The notes: a model not told the origin generated them from the letters alone. Shown: positions 53,336 to 63,439, counted from the stretch's first letter. The stretch is 64,000 nt of DNA from Rhizobium grahamii CCGE 502 (GCF_000298315.2 NZ_AEYE02000035.1:186001-250000); one strand, 5' to 3'. A program made the numbers and translations.

Positions 53336-55171
53336 CTAATGATTATCGCGCGGAATACCCTTGGTCTGGGCGATGCGCTGATACTTCACGGCTGGCTCGA
53401 GTACCGCACCGGTTTCCATCTGGCCAACGTAGGTACGCTGGATTTCCTGCCAGGGCGTCTGACTTTCCGGATAGACATACCCGCCGGCTGCCTCGAGCTC
53501 TTTGCGGCGGTCAGCAAGCTCCTCGTCACTGATGAGGATGTCGGCAGTGCCCTTCTTGAGGTCAACGCGAACCTGGTCGCCGGTCTTCAGCAGCGCAAGA
53601 CCACCGCCGGCTGCCGCTTCCGGCGAGGCGTTGAGGATCGACGGCGAACCCGAAGTCCCAGACTGACGACCGTCACCAATGCAGGGCAGGGAACTGATAC
53701 CCTGCTTCAACAGGTAGTCCGGGGCGCGCATATTGACGACCTCGGCGGCGCCGGGGTAGCCGATCGGGCCTGCCCCGCGCATGAAAAGGATCGTCGAAGA
53801 GTCGATTGCCAGCGACGGATCGTCGATGCGATGGTGGTAGTCTTCCGGTCCGTCGAACACGACCGCGCGGCCAACAAAGGCTTCCGGATCGTTCGGATTC
53901 GAGAGGTAACGCTGACGGAACTCGGGCGAGATTACGCTCGTCTTCATGATGGCCGAGGCGAAGAGATTGCCTCGCAAGACCCGGAATCCGGCACGCTCCT
54001 TTAGCGGACGCTCGAACGGACGGATGACCTTGTCATCTTCGATCGTCGCCGTCGTGTAGTTCTCGCCGACAGTCTTGCCGTTGACGGTCATCGCACTCGT
54101 GTTGATCAGGTCATGCTTGATCAGTTCACCCATGACGGCGGGAACGCCACCGGCGTGATAATAGTCCTCGCCGAGATATTCGCCGGCCGGCTGCAGGTTG
54201 ACAAGCAGCGGGATTTCCTCGCCATAAGTCTGCCAATCATCGACCGTCAGGTCGACACCGACATGGCGAGCCAGTGCGTTGAGATGGATCGGAGCATTGG
54301 TGGATCCGCCGATTGCAGAGTTAACGCGGATCGCGTTGATGAAAGCGTCCTTGGTCAGAATGTCAGAGGGCTTCAGATCCTCGCGCACCATCTCGACAAT
54401 GCGCAGGCCCGATTCGTAAGAAATTTCCTGCCGGTCGCGATAGGGCGCGGGAATCGCCGCCCCACCCGGCAGTTGCATGCCAAGCGCTTCAGCGAGCGAG
54501 TTCATCGTCGTCGCCGTACCCATGGTGTTGCAGTACCCCGTCGACGGCGCGGAGGATGCGACGAGCTTGACGAAACCCTGATAGTCGATTTCGCCGCGCG
54601 CCATCATCTCGCGCGCCTTCCAGACAATCGTACCGGAGCCAGTGCGCTCGCCGCGGAACCAGCCGTTCAGCATCGGGCCGACCGAGAGCGCGATTGCCGG
54701 AATGTTGACGGTTGCCGCAGCCATCAGACAGGCTGGCGTCGTCTTGTCGCAACCGATGGTCAGAACAACGCCATCGAGCGGGTAGCCGTAGAGTACCTCA
54801 ACAAGACCGAGGTACGACAGGTTGCGGTCGAGACCTGCGGTCGGACGCTTGCCGGTTTCCTGGATCGGGTGGACGGGGAATTCGATGGCGATACCGCCAG
54901 CGTCACGAATACCTTCGCGTACGCGCTTGGCGAGTTCGATGTGGTGACGGTTGCAGGGGGACAAATCCGAACCAGTCTGTGCGATGCCGATGATCGGCCT
55001 ACCCGATTGCAGCTCTTCCTGACTGAGGCCGAAGTTCATATAACGCTCGAGGTAGAGAGCGGTCATGTCGGGGTTGGCGAGGTTGTCGAACCACGCCTTG
55101 GAACGAAGCTGCCGCGATCCGTCCTGCTGTTGAATTGCGCTCTGATTCGGGGAGGGGGTCTTCTCTGCCAC
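53336..55171 (-). CDS. IlvD/Edd-family pentonate dehydratase, XylD-like
   Basis: A 611-residue Fe-S dehydratase resembling D-xylonate dehydratase. Conserved segments include [40 protein letters not shown] (cluster Cys), [40 protein letters not shown] and [20 protein letters not shown]. The GTG at 55171 is preferred as start because AAGGAC lies 8 bp upstream; an earlier GTG at 55210 has none. A divergent LysR gene lies 116 bp away. With the XylX-like enzyme it forms the core of an oxidative pentose route. The matching sugar dehydrogenase is not in the window. Confidence 0.9.
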   Translation of the reverse strand: MAEKTPSPNQSAIQQQDGSRQLRSKAWFDNLANPDMTALYLERYMNFGLSQEELQSGRPIIGIAQTGSDLSPCNRHHIELAKRVREGIRDAGGIAIEFPVHPIQETGKRPTAGLDRNLSYLGLVEVLYGYPLDGVVLTIGCDKTTPACLMAAATVNIPAIALSVGPMLNGWFRGERTGSGTIVWKAREMMARGEIDYQGFVKLVASSAPSTGYCNTMGTATTMNSLAEALGMQLPGGAAIPAPYRDRQEISYESGLRIVEMVREDLKPSDILTKDAFINAIRVNSAIGGSTNAPIHLNALARHVGVDLTVDDWQTYGEEIPLLVNLQPAGEYLGEDYYHAGGVPAVMGELIKHDLINTSAMTVNGKTVGENYTTATIEDDKVIRPFERPLKERAGFRVLRGNLFASAIMKTSVISPEFRQRYLSNPNDPEAFVGRAVVFDGPEDYHHRIDDPSLAIDSSTILFMRGAGPIGYPGAAEVVNMRAPDYLLKQGISSLPCIGDGRQSGTSGSPSILNASPEAAAGGGLALLKTGDQVRVDLKKGTADILISDEELADRRKELEAAGGYVYPESQTPWQEIQRTYVGQMETGAVLEPAVKYQRIAQTKGIPRDNH

Positions 55172-55287
55172 GATGGATGTCCTTGCGTTGACGCCGTTGT
55201 TGTCATGCACTTAGCTGATCGATACAGGAATGTATAATCAGTCTTTCGCATTTTGATATGCAAATCTCTTATATCGGGTGAGGCGTT

Positions 55288-56196
55288 ATGGGATTGGACG
55301 GTTTTAGACTGCGGCACTTGAAGATGCTCGTGGCCCTCAGTGAGCATGGAAAGCTTGGTGTGGTTGCCGAGATGTTTGGCGTCTCTCAACCGGCGCTATC
55401 GAGAACCTTGAACGAGCTCGAGCAGATGTCCGGGCACCAGCTCTTCGAACGTCACAACCGAGGTCTGATCCCCACACCTCAAGGCGAGGTAATCGTCCGT
55501 CACGCCAAAATGCTGATCTCGGAGGCACAGCGCGCCGAGTACGAGATGGTGGTTGCAGCTGCCGGGCAGGGTGGTAGTGTTGCATTCGGTACGATCATGA
55601 CGCCTGCTGCCGATTATGTCGCCCCCGCTCTAAAACGGATTTTTGAGAGCCACCCGACGATCGATATCAGCATCGCCGTCGGCAGTAGCGACGTGTTGCT
55701 TGAGGACGTCCTCAGCAGAAGACTGGATTTTGCCGTATGCCGTGTCCCAAGTGGCATGAACCCACTCTGGTTCGATTATCTCCCCATCGGTCAGGAGACT
55801 CTGCGCGTTATCGTGGCAGTTGATCATCCCTTGTGCTCCAAACATCTCGTCACCGAGGACGACCTGAGGCACCAAAGTTGGGTGCTCCAGCCACATGGCT
55901 CGTTCCTTCGACAAGTCGTCGATGACTTCATACGCCGTCACGGCATCGTACCGGCGAGCGTCGTGTCGACCTCCGATGCGCTGCTGACCATGTTGCTGAT
56001 GCTCCAGAGCCAGCGGCTCGGCATCTTTGCCGAGCCGGTAGCAGCACTGCTCGAGCGTCACGGTCTCGTCAGGGCTTTGAACATCGAGGGGGACATCTCG
56101 GTCCCCGGGTTCGGGCTCATCAAACTCAGGGACCGCGACCTCCCCGCCTCCGCTGAGATTGTCTACAATGTGTTTGCGACAACGCGAAGCCCGTGA
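55288..56196 (+). CDS. LysR-family regulator of pentonate catabolism
   Basis: A 302-residue LysR protein with helix-turn-helix (LKMLVALSEHGKLGVVAEMF, GVSQPALSRTLNELEQM) and a GalR/GbpR-like effector domain (FGTIMTPAADYVAPALKRIF, QRLGIFAEPVAALLERH). It resembles the sugar-sensing LysR regulators of alphaproteobacteria and is divergent from the XylD-like gene, which it probably controls. It converges on the AraC-type gene with a 15-bp gap. Confidence 0.9.
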   Translation: MGLDGFRLRHLKMLVALSEHGKLGVVAEMFGVSQPALSRTLNELEQMSGHQLFERHNRGLIPTPQGEVIVRHAKMLISEAQRAEYEMVVAAAGQGGSVAFGTIMTPAADYVAPALKRIFESHPTIDISIAVGSSDVLLEDVLSRRLDFAVCRVPSGMNPLWFDYLPIGQETLRVIVAVDHPLCSKHLVTEDDLRHQSWVLQPHGSFLRQVVDDFIRRHGIVPASVVSTSDALLTMLLMLQSQRLGIFAEPVAALLERHGLVRALNIEGDISVPGFGLIKLRDRDLPASAEIVYNVFATTRSP

Positions 56197-56211
56197 GAAA
56201 AAACCAGCCGT

Positions 56212-57120
56212 TCAAGGCGCATACTGCGTGACCATCCGGGCGTCCCGGCGGAAATCGGACGGTGACATGCCGGCGATGTGGCGGAACGACTTGTTGAAGG
56301 CGCTGATCGAGCCGAAGCCACTATCCATGGCAACCTGCAGGACGTTTGCCTCATCGTTCATGAGCATCGCCTGCGCACGCGAGAGGCGCAGAAGATTAAC
56401 ATATTTGTTGAGCGTCATGCCGGTCGTCTTCTTAAACAGGTTCATCGCGTATTTAGGGTGAAGATCGGCGGCGCGGGCGATGTCGACCGAGTCGATTTCC
56501 TGCAGGAAGTTGACTGCAATAAAGTCGCACATCCGCGCCACGCTGCGCGACGATTGCGGATAGCATTGCTCGATATCGTCAGCATCCGTCGGCCCGAGTG
56601 TCGGGATCATAGAATAAGGCTCCAGTGCAATCCGCTCCATGCGCAATAGCATCTCATCGACGGCGTGTTGTGCCTTCGCCGGATCGCCGGACCTGGTGTA
56701 GCGCACCCAACGCGGAAAGTTCTCGCGGTCGGCCGCGTCTGTCGCCGAGGTAAAGAGGATTTCACCCTTCATAAGCCGGCTCGACATATTGATCGGCAGG
56801 CGCATTCGAAAAAAATAGACCAGCGGAAGATGCCCGCCAGCATAGATCGCGTTCTCGCTGCAGTCGTCCATCTGGTGCGGTTGGCCGCCCCAGAAGAGGC
56901 ACATGTCGCCCTCGGACAACGAGATTTTCTGGCCGTTGATGCGATAGTGCACACTGCCTTGCATGACGTAATTTACTTCGACCTGCACATGCCAATGCGG
57001 CATCAGCATCACTGGTGGGTGGTTGTGAAACATCTGCAGGGCCGTCGGCAACCCTTCGATACTGCTCGCTCCCGGCTGGTAGACAGCCCGCCTTACGACC
57101 TTACTTTCCGCCAATTCCAT
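56212..57120 (-). CDS. AraC-family regulator of the downstream ABC operon
   Basis: A 302-residue protein with an N-terminal cupin (MPHWHVQVEVNYVMQGSVHY, GDMCLFWGGQPHQM) that would bind a sugar and a C-terminal double helix-turn-helix (SVDIARAADLHPKYAMNLFK, LQVAMDSGFGSISAFNKSFR). The layout matches MelR-type regulators of alpha-galactosides. It is divergent from the solute-binding-protein gene at 57207 and probably activates that operon. AGGGAAC precedes the ATG. Confidence 0.92.
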   Translation of the reverse strand: MELAESKVVRRAVYQPGASSIEGLPTALQMFHNHPPVMLMPHWHVQVEVNYVMQGSVHYRINGQKISLSEGDMCLFWGGQPHQMDDCSENAIYAGGHLPLVYFFRMRLPINMSSRLMKGEILFTSATDAADRENFPRWVRYTRSGDPAKAQHAVDEMLLRMERIALEPYSMIPTLGPTDADDIEQCYPQSSRSVARMCDFIAVNFLQEIDSVDIARAADLHPKYAMNLFKKTTGMTLNKYVNLLRLSRAQAMLMNDEANVLQVAMDSGFGSISAFNKSFRHIAGMSPSDFRRDARMVTQYAP

Positions 57121-57206
57121 GTTCCCTTTTTAGGAGACAGCGGCTCCCTTCCAGATAGTCTAGCCGCGTTCGCTAAGGGACGGCAATTGAAAAGGGAGGA
57201 TTTTCA

Positions 57207-58484
57207 ATGCGCTTCAAACTGATCGGTGCGACGACTGCAGTCGCACTGCTTGCTTCCGGTTCTGCGTTCGCGCAGCAGTCGGGCAATCTCACCATCTGGA
57301 GCTGGAACATTGCCGCATCGGCGCTGAAGTCCACGCTCGAAGGCTTCAACAAGCAGCATCCGGATATCAAGGTCACGGTTGAGGATCTGGGCAACCAGCA
57401 GGTCTTCGACAAGATGCTGGCGGCTTGCGCTGCCGGCGGCGAAGGGTTGCCTGACATCGTCAGCGTCGAGAATTTCGAAGCGGAAATCTTCTGGAGCCGC
57501 TTCCCCGACTGCTTCGCCAACCTCAAGGAACTCGGTTACACGCCGGAAATCCAGGCGAAATTCCCCGACTTCAAGCGCACCGAACTTGAGGTCGGCGACG
57601 TCGCCTATGCCATGCCTTGGGATTCCGGTCCGGTCGCGGTCTTCTATCGCCGCGATTTTTATGAAAAGGCCGGCGTCGATCCGTCGACTATCAAGACCTG
57701 GGATGACTTCATCGCAGCAGGCAAGAAAATCTCCGCCGCCAATCCCGGTGTTGTCATGGCCCAGGCCGACTTCAACGGTGACAGCGAATGGTTCCGCATG
57801 ATCTCAAACGAGCAGGGCTGCGGCTACTTCTCGACTGATGGCCAGGCGATCACGATCAATCAGCCGGCCTGCGTCGCCACGCTTGAAAAAGTTAAGCAGA
57901 TGAAGGACGCCGGCACGCTGACGGCTGCCATCTGGGACGAGAAGATCCAGGCGAATACAGCAGGCAAAGTCGCCAGTCAAATGTATGGAGGCTGGTACGA
58001 GGGCACAATCCGCTCCGGTTCGCCCGATCTCTCAGGCAAGTGGGGTGTCTATACGATGCCTAGCCTGACTGCGGACGGCCCGCATGCGGCAAACCTCGGC
58101 GGTTCTTCGCTTGCAATCGCTGCCAATTCCCAGAACAAGGAGGCAGCCTGGACCTACATTAACTACGCACTCGGCACCAACGAGGGCCAGGTGACGATGC
58201 TGAAGTCTTTCGGCCTTGTTCCGTCACTGCTGACCGCCGTCCAGGACCCGTTCGTCAACGAACCGCAGCCCTACTGGCACGATCAGAAGGTATGGGCCGA
58301 CATCCTTTCGACCCTGCCGAAGATTGTCCCGAGCCGTGGTACGGCGTTCCAGACGGACGCCGACTCGATCTACAGGGCTGCGCAGACCAAGTACTTCGCC
58401 GGCGGCTATCCCGACGCGAAGGCCGCACTCGATGACGCGGCAAGCCAGATCGCCACCGCGACAGGTATTCCCCTTGCGAAATGA
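57207..58484 (+). CDS. Sugar ABC transporter, solute-binding protein
   Basis: A 425-residue binding protein with a clear signal peptide (KLIGATTAVALLASGSAFAQ) and family-1 features (LTIWSWNIAASALKSTLEGF, AYAMPWDSGPVAVFYRRDFY, KVASQMYGGWYEG). GGGAGG precedes the ATG. It is the first gene of an operon with two permeases, an ATPase and an oxidoreductase fusion. The divergent AraC-type regulator suggests a galactoside or similar disaccharide, not proven. Confidence 0.93.
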   Translation: MRFKLIGATTAVALLASGSAFAQQSGNLTIWSWNIAASALKSTLEGFNKQHPDIKVTVEDLGNQQVFDKMLAACAAGGEGLPDIVSVENFEAEIFWSRFPDCFANLKELGYTPEIQAKFPDFKRTELEVGDVAYAMPWDSGPVAVFYRRDFYEKAGVDPSTIKTWDDFIAAGKKISAANPGVVMAQADFNGDSEWFRMISNEQGCGYFSTDGQAITINQPACVATLEKVKQMKDAGTLTAAIWDEKIQANTAGKVASQMYGGWYEGTIRSGSPDLSGKWGVYTMPSLTADGPHAANLGGSSLAIAANSQNKEAAWTYINYALGTNEGQVTMLKSFGLVPSLLTAVQDPFVNEPQPYWHDQKVWADILSTLPKIVPSRGTAFQTDADSIYRAAQTKYFAGGYPDAKAALDDAASQIATATGIPLAK

Positions 58485-58492
58485 GTAACGAT

Positions 58493-58517
58493 GCCGGGCG
58501 CCCTATTGGCGCCCGGC
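58493..58517 (+). terminator. Intergenic hairpin between binding-protein and permease genes
   Basis: GCCGGGCGCC and GGCGCCCGGC form a perfect 10-bp stem with a 5-base loop, 9 bp after the binding-protein stop, followed by TTCTAT. Same position as the hairpins at 25480 and 46208. Confidence 0.65.
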
Positions 58518-58562
58518 TTCTATCCCAAAGGGGTGGCTCGTCTCGTCTGGAAGGAGAACAGG

Positions 58563-59423
58563 ATGCCGATCCGGAACCGGAACGCCTACGCTTTTCTTGC
58601 GCCCTATCTGCTGGTGTTTGCCACCTTTTGGATATGGCCGATCATCAGTTCGTTTCTGACCTCGTTTCAGAATACCCGCGTTAATCCATGGAAATTCAGC
58701 CTGTCCATCAATTGGGGCCGTCTCATCGGCGATCCGGCCTTCTACAACGCGCTCTACAACACACTGATCATCCTGGTTATCCAGGTACCGGTGATGATCG
58801 CCATCGCTACTGTCATGGCGGTGCTGCTGAACTCGCCGCTTCTTAAAGCCCGGCCGCTGTTTCGCTTTGCCTTTTTCGCACCTGTGGTTGTTGGCGAGGT
58901 GGCCTACTCCGCAGTCTTCCGGCTGATGTTCAGCTTCGACTTCGGGATCGTCAACAAGATCATCACCTTCGTCGGACTTCCTGCCGTTTCCTGGTTCGAT
59001 AATGCCAACGCTGCCATGACCCTGATCATCATCGCCGTGACATGGCGCTGGGCGGGGTACAACGCGATCATTATCCTCGCCGGCTTGCAATCCATTCCGG
59101 ACGACGTCTATGAGGCGGCAACGCTGGACCGCGTCAGCAAGGCCCAGCAGTTCTTCCACATCACCCTGCCGCTCCTGAAACCGATCATTCTTTTCTGTGT
59201 CATCCTTTCGGTCATCGGCACAATGCAGCTCTTCACAGAGCCGTTCCTCATCACCAATCGCGGTGGCCCGGGAGGTGGAACAGAAACGCTCGGCCTTCTC
59301 CTTTATCGCGAGGGCTTCCGTTCGCTGAATTTCGGCTACGCATCCGCTGTCGCCTATACGATGGCCGCACTGGCGGTCGCAATCTCGCTCCTCAACCTCT
59401 GGATCGGAAGGGAGCCGAAATGA
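58563..59423 (+). CDS. Sugar ABC transporter permease (MalF type)
   Basis: A 286-residue permease with six helices and the loop YEAATLDRVSKAQQFFHITL. The start at 58563 follows GGAAGGAG; an upstream in-frame ATG overlaps the hairpin. Its stop overlaps the next permease start by 4 bp. In the EAA loop the usual Gly after Asp is Arg (LDRVS for MDGAS), a mild deviation. Confidence 0.92.
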   Translation: MPIRNRNAYAFLAPYLLVFATFWIWPIISSFLTSFQNTRVNPWKFSLSINWGRLIGDPAFYNALYNTLIILVIQVPVMIAIATVMAVLLNSPLLKARPLFRFAFFAPVVVGEVAYSAVFRLMFSFDFGIVNKIITFVGLPAVSWFDNANAAMTLIIIAVTWRWAGYNAIIILAGLQSIPDDVYEAATLDRVSKAQQFFHITLPLLKPIILFCVILSVIGTMQLFTEPFLITNRGGPGGGTETLGLLLYREGFRSLNFGYASAVAYTMAALAVAISLLNLWIGREPK

Positions 59424-60256
59424 GATCGAAGTCCCAATCCTTGCTTCTCCGGCAGATCGGCCTGCATGCCGTCCTGACGCCGCTCGCCATCATCTGGCTG
59501 TTTCCGCTGTGGATGATGTTCGTCTTCTCGACGATGTCTGACTTTGGCATCTTCAGCCCGGACATCGTGCTCTGGCCCTCGACCAACTTCGTCGAGAACT
59601 TCAGAAACTTGCAGGCCGACACCGACTTCATCCAGGCGATGTTCATCTCCATCGGTGTTGCGACGATCTATACATTCCTGTCAGTGCTCCTCACCTCGAT
59701 GGCCGGCTGGGCGCTGGCGCGCTATCGCTTCGTCGGACGCTCGGTTGTCATCGGTATTATTCTTGGAACGATCACGCTTCCCTTTGCCGTCGTCGTGATC
59801 CCGCAGTTCATCATGGTGGCCCGCGAGTTCAAGTTGGCTAACACCTGGATCGCATTGATCGTGCCGCCTCTCTTCAATTCCCTTGGGGTCTTGTTCATGC
59901 GGCAGGCCTTCTCGATGATGCCGGGCGAGTTGTTCGATGCCGCCCGCGTCGAAGGCGTCAAGGAATGGCAGATCTTCCTTCGGATCGCATTGCCTCTGGC
60001 AAGACCGACGATGGCGGCGCTGGCCATCATCCTCTTCCTCCATTCCTGGAACAACTACCTCTGGCCACTGCTCATCAACTCCAAACCGGGGATGATGACT
60101 GCTCCGGTGGCGCTCGGAACACTGATCGGCCTCACCAAGGTTTCGTGGGGCGGGATCATGGCCGGCGCGATGATGCTCACGGCCCCCATTCTCGTGATCT
60201 TCGTCTTCCTGCAGCGCCACTTCATAGCCGGCATTGCCGCCGGCGCAGTCAAATAA
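59420..60256 (+). CDS. Sugar ABC transporter permease (MalG type)
   Basis: A 278-residue permease with six helices and the loop FDAARVEGVKEWQIFLRIAL. It starts inside the stop of the MalF-type gene (ATGA) and forms the channel with it. Confidence 0.92.
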   Translation: MRSKSQSLLLRQIGLHAVLTPLAIIWLFPLWMMFVFSTMSDFGIFSPDIVLWPSTNFVENFRNLQADTDFIQAMFISIGVATIYTFLSVLLTSMAGWALARYRFVGRSVVIGIILGTITLPFAVVVIPQFIMVAREFKLANTWIALIVPPLFNSLGVLFMRQAFSMMPGELFDAARVEGVKEWQIFLRIALPLARPTMAALAIILFLHSWNNYLWPLLINSKPGMMTAPVALGTLIGLTKVSWGGIMAGAMMLTAPILVIFVFLQRHFIAGIAAGAVK

Positions 60257-60270
60257 CCGGGAAACGCCTG

Positions 60271-61356
60271 ATGTCGGAACTTTCGCTCAAAAATGTCGTA
60301 AAGCGCTTCGGCGCGCTGGAAATCATTCATGGCGCAAATCTCGAGGTGGAGGACGGCGAGTTCGTCGTCTTTGTTGGCCCGTCCGGTTGCGGCAAGTCGA
60401 CACTGCTGCGCATGATCGCCGGCCTTGAAGATATTTCCGGCGGCGAAATCAGCATTGGCGGCAGGCTCGTCAATGACGTGGAGCCCGCTGACCGCGGCAT
60501 TGCGATGGTGTTCCAGTCCTACGCGCTCTATCCACACATGACCGTCGAGGAAAATCTTAGCTTTGGCTTGCGCATGAATGGCAATCAGAAGGACGATACG
60601 CAAAAGCGCGTCAAGCATGCCGCCAACATCCTCCAGATCAACGAGTTGATGCAGCGACGACCGAAGCAGCTTTCGGGCGGCCAGCGCCAGCGCGTTGCCA
60701 TCGGCCGTGCCATCGTGCGCGAACCTCAGGTGTTCCTTTTCGATGAACCATTGTCGAACCTCGACGCGGAACTGCGCGTGCAGATGCGCGTCGAGATCTC
60801 GCGCCTTCATAAACAGCTCGGCACGACGATGATCTATGTCACGCACGACCAGACGGAAGCGATGACGCTTGCCGACAAGATCGTCGTCCTGCGCGCCGGC
60901 AACATCGAGCAGGTAGGCGCGCCTCTCGACCTTTATGATGATCCGGCAAACCAGTTCGTCGCGGGCTTTGTCGGTTCGCCGAAGATGAATTTCCTGAAGG
61001 CGGTGCTCCTCGAGCAGAGCGCTGCCGGGGCAACCGTCGCGCTTACAGGGGACCGGCATGTCCGCCTGACCCTCCCGGTAAGCGGTCCGCTTGCACCCGG
61101 CGCCCCGGTAACGCTCGGGATCCGGCCGGAACACTTCGTGGACGCCGGGCAGGGCGACACGGATTTCACCGTCACCGTCGACGTCGCCGAACACCTCGGA
61201 AATACCAGCTACATCTACGCGACCACGGCAGGCGGCGAAGCGCTCATCATCGAGCGACCGGAATCGCGCGCCGCTGGCAACCGCGACACGCTGACCGTCG
61301 GCCTGAGCGCCGAACGCAGCTTTCTGTTCGACAGTGCCGGCAACCGCCTGCGCTGA
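60271..61356 (+). CDS. Sugar ABC transporter ATPase (UgpC/MsmK type)
   Basis: A 361-residue ATPase with Walker A GPSGCGKST, Q-loop in MVFQSYALYPHMTVEENL, signature LSGGQRQRVAIGRAI, Walker B VFLFDEPLSNLD and YVTHDQTEAMTLADK, plus the TOBE region (LGIRPEHFVD). It starts 14 bp after the permease stop. It is a close relative of the ATPase at 27358. Confidence 0.95.
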   Translation: MSELSLKNVVKRFGALEIIHGANLEVEDGEFVVFVGPSGCGKSTLLRMIAGLEDISGGEISIGGRLVNDVEPADRGIAMVFQSYALYPHMTVEENLSFGLRMNGNQKDDTQKRVKHAANILQINELMQRRPKQLSGGQRQRVAIGRAIVREPQVFLFDEPLSNLDAELRVQMRVEISRLHKQLGTTMIYVTHDQTEAMTLADKIVVLRAGNIEQVGAPLDLYDDPANQFVAGFVGSPKMNFLKAVLLEQSAAGATVALTGDRHVRLTLPVSGPLAPGAPVTLGIRPEHFVDAGQGDTDFTVTVDVAEHLGNTSYIYATTAGGEALIIERPESRAAGNRDTLTVGLSAERSFLFDSAGNRLR

Positions 61357-61400
61357 CCAAGGCCTAATCCCAAGACCCTTGCAATGAAAGAGGAATTTCC

Positions 61401-63401
61401 ATGAGCAAAGAACGGATCCGCTGGGGCATCATTGGCCCCGGAACCATCGCGCGCACCTTCGCGGACGGCATTGCCCATTCGCGAACAGGCAAGCTCGTGG
61501 CGATCGCCACCCGTAACCCGGACAAGCCAGGGATAGCGGAGGGCTTTCCCGGCGCACGCATCGTCAACGGATATGATGCATTGCTGACAGATGCCGAGAC
61601 CGACGCGATCTATATCGCCACGCCGCACACCGGTCATGCTGAATGGGCTATCAAGGCGATCCGCGCGGGAAAGCACGTCCTGGTCGAAAAGCCGATCGCG
61701 CTTTCCGCCTTCGAGGCTGAAGCAATTTACCACGAAGCCAAAAAGGCGGGGGTCTTTGCCGGCGAAGCGTTCATGTATCGGCTTCACCCGCAAACGGCCA
61801 AGATCGTGGAGCTGGTCAGAGACGGTGGCATTGGCTCCGTGCGCATCATCCGCTCCAGCTTCGGCTTCAACATGGGTACTTACAGGCCGGAGCATCGCCT
61901 GTTTGCCAACGAGACCGCCGGCGGAGGCATTCTAGATGTCGGCGGCTACCCCGTTTCGATGGCCAGACTGATTGCCGGCACCGTCGAGGGCCAGCCGTTC
62001 CTCGAACCTGAGAAAGTCTCCGGCGTCGGCCACCTCGGTCAATCAGGCGTCGATGAATGGGCCTCGGCCGTCCTGAAATTTCCAAACGGCATCATCGCCG
62101 AAGTGTCATGCTCGATCATGGCACAGCAGGACAACACCCTGCGCATTATCGGATCGGAAGGACGCATCGAGGTCAAGGACTTCTGGTTTGCCTCCGGACA
62201 CCAGGGTGGGGTGGGCAGGATCGAGATCATCAAGGGCAACGAGCTGCAGACCGTCGAGGTCAAGGAAGATCGGTGGCTCTATTCCTTCGAGGTTGACGCG
62301 GCTGGTGACGCTATCGGGGCGGGCGAGGCACAATTCCGGTCACCGGGCATGGGTTGGGCTGACTCGGTCGGTAATCTGCGCGTCCTCGACCAATGGCGCG
62401 CGTCGATTGGTCTGGAATACGAGATCGAACGGGCGGAGCAGCGGAAGACGAACCTGTCGGGGGCAAGCGTGCGGCCCGGCAACACCGTCCCGCGCCGCCA
62501 GATCCCTGGTCTTTCCAAGCCCGCTTCGGTTGTCACCCTCGGGTTCGAATTCTTTCCAAGCTTTGCGGCGGCGTCGCTGACCCTCGACGCGTTCTACGAG
62601 GCTGGTGGCAACGTTTTTGATACGGCCTTCGTTTACGGCGGAGGCAAGACTGAAAGCATCTTCGGTGACTGGCATACGAGCCGGCAGGTGCCCCGCGAGG
62701 AGATCGTGTTGATCGGCAAGGGCGCACATTCTCCGCTCTGCTATCCCGATGTCATCGCCAAGCAACTCGATCAGTCCCTGAACCGGCTCAAGACCGACTA
62801 CATCGACATTTATTTCATGCATCGAGACAACGTCGCTGTTCCGGTCGGAGAGTTCGTCGACGCGATGGACGCCGAAGTCCGACGTGGCCGCATTCGTGGT
62901 CTCTTCGGCGGTTCGAATTGGACACGCGAACGCATGGATGAGGCCGCAGCCTATGCCGCCAAGAACGGCAAGGCGGCTCCGGCTGCGCTCTCCAACAACT
63001 TTTCGCTTGCGGAAATGCTCGACCCGATCTGGGCTGGATGCGTGGCAGCCTCCGACGACGCCTGGAAGACGTGGCTCAAGGAGAAGCAGATACCAAATTT
63101 CGCGTGGTCGAGTCAGGGGCGCGGTTTCTTCACCGACCGTGCTGGGCGAGACAAACACGACGACGAAGAAATCGTACGGTGCTGGTATTCGGATCGTAAT
63201 TTCGAACGTCGCGACAGGGCCATCGAGATGGCATCCACGCTTGGCCGGAGCCCGATCCACATCGCGCTTGCCTACGTGATCGCACAGCCATTCCCGGTCA
63301 TTCCCTTGATTGGACCACGGACAATCGCGGAGCTTGAGGACAGCCTCTCTGCTCTCGACATCAAGCTTACTCCGGAACAGGTGAAGTGGCTGGAAGCCTA
63401 G
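61401..63401 (+). CDS. Fused Gfo/Idh/MocA oxidoreductase - aldo/keto reductase
   Basis: One uninterrupted frame of 666 residues joins two oxidoreductase families. Residues 1 to about 345 are Gfo/Idh/MocA-like: Rossmann IIGPGTIARTFADG, catalytic-Lys motif KHVLVEKPIAL and GGGILDVGGYPVSMARL. After a short linker, residues about 360-666 are an aldo/keto reductase with the catalytic set visible as Asp and Tyr in FDTAFVYGGG, Lys in VLIGKGAH and His in YFMHRDN, ending with IPLIGPRTIAELEDSL. Both halves look complete. As last gene of the ABC operon it could do two coupled redox steps on the imported sugar. Confidence 0.92.
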   Translation: MSKERIRWGIIGPGTIARTFADGIAHSRTGKLVAIATRNPDKPGIAEGFPGARIVNGYDALLTDAETDAIYIATPHTGHAEWAIKAIRAGKHVLVEKPIALSAFEAEAIYHEAKKAGVFAGEAFMYRLHPQTAKIVELVRDGGIGSVRIIRSSFGFNMGTYRPEHRLFANETAGGGILDVGGYPVSMARLIAGTVEGQPFLEPEKVSGVGHLGQSGVDEWASAVLKFPNGIIAEVSCSIMAQQDNTLRIIGSEGRIEVKDFWFASGHQGGVGRIEIIKGNELQTVEVKEDRWLYSFEVDAAGDAIGAGEAQFRSPGMGWADSVGNLRVLDQWRASIGLEYEIERAEQRKTNLSGASVRPGNTVPRRQIPGLSKPASVVTLGFEFFPSFAAASLTLDAFYEAGGNVFDTAFVYGGGKTESIFGDWHTSRQVPREEIVLIGKGAHSPLCYPDVIAKQLDQSLNRLKTDYIDIYFMHRDNVAVPVGEFVDAMDAEVRRGRIRGLFGGSNWTRERMDEAAAYAAKNGKAAPAALSNNFSLAEMLDPIWAGCVAASDDAWKTWLKEKQIPNFAWSSQGRGFFTDRAGRDKHDDEEIVRCWYSDRNFERRDRAIEMASTLGRSPIHIALAYVIAQPFPVIPLIGPRTIAELEDSLSALDIKLTPEQVKWLEA

Positions 63402-63419
63402 TGCGAGCAATGACCATGC

Positions 63420-63439
63420 CCCGGGACCTCGGTCCCGGG
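63420..63439 (+). terminator. Hairpin after the fusion gene
   Basis: CCCGGGACC and GGTCCCGGG form a perfect 9-bp stem with a 2-base loop, 18 bp after the stop. No T-run follows. Confidence 0.55.
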
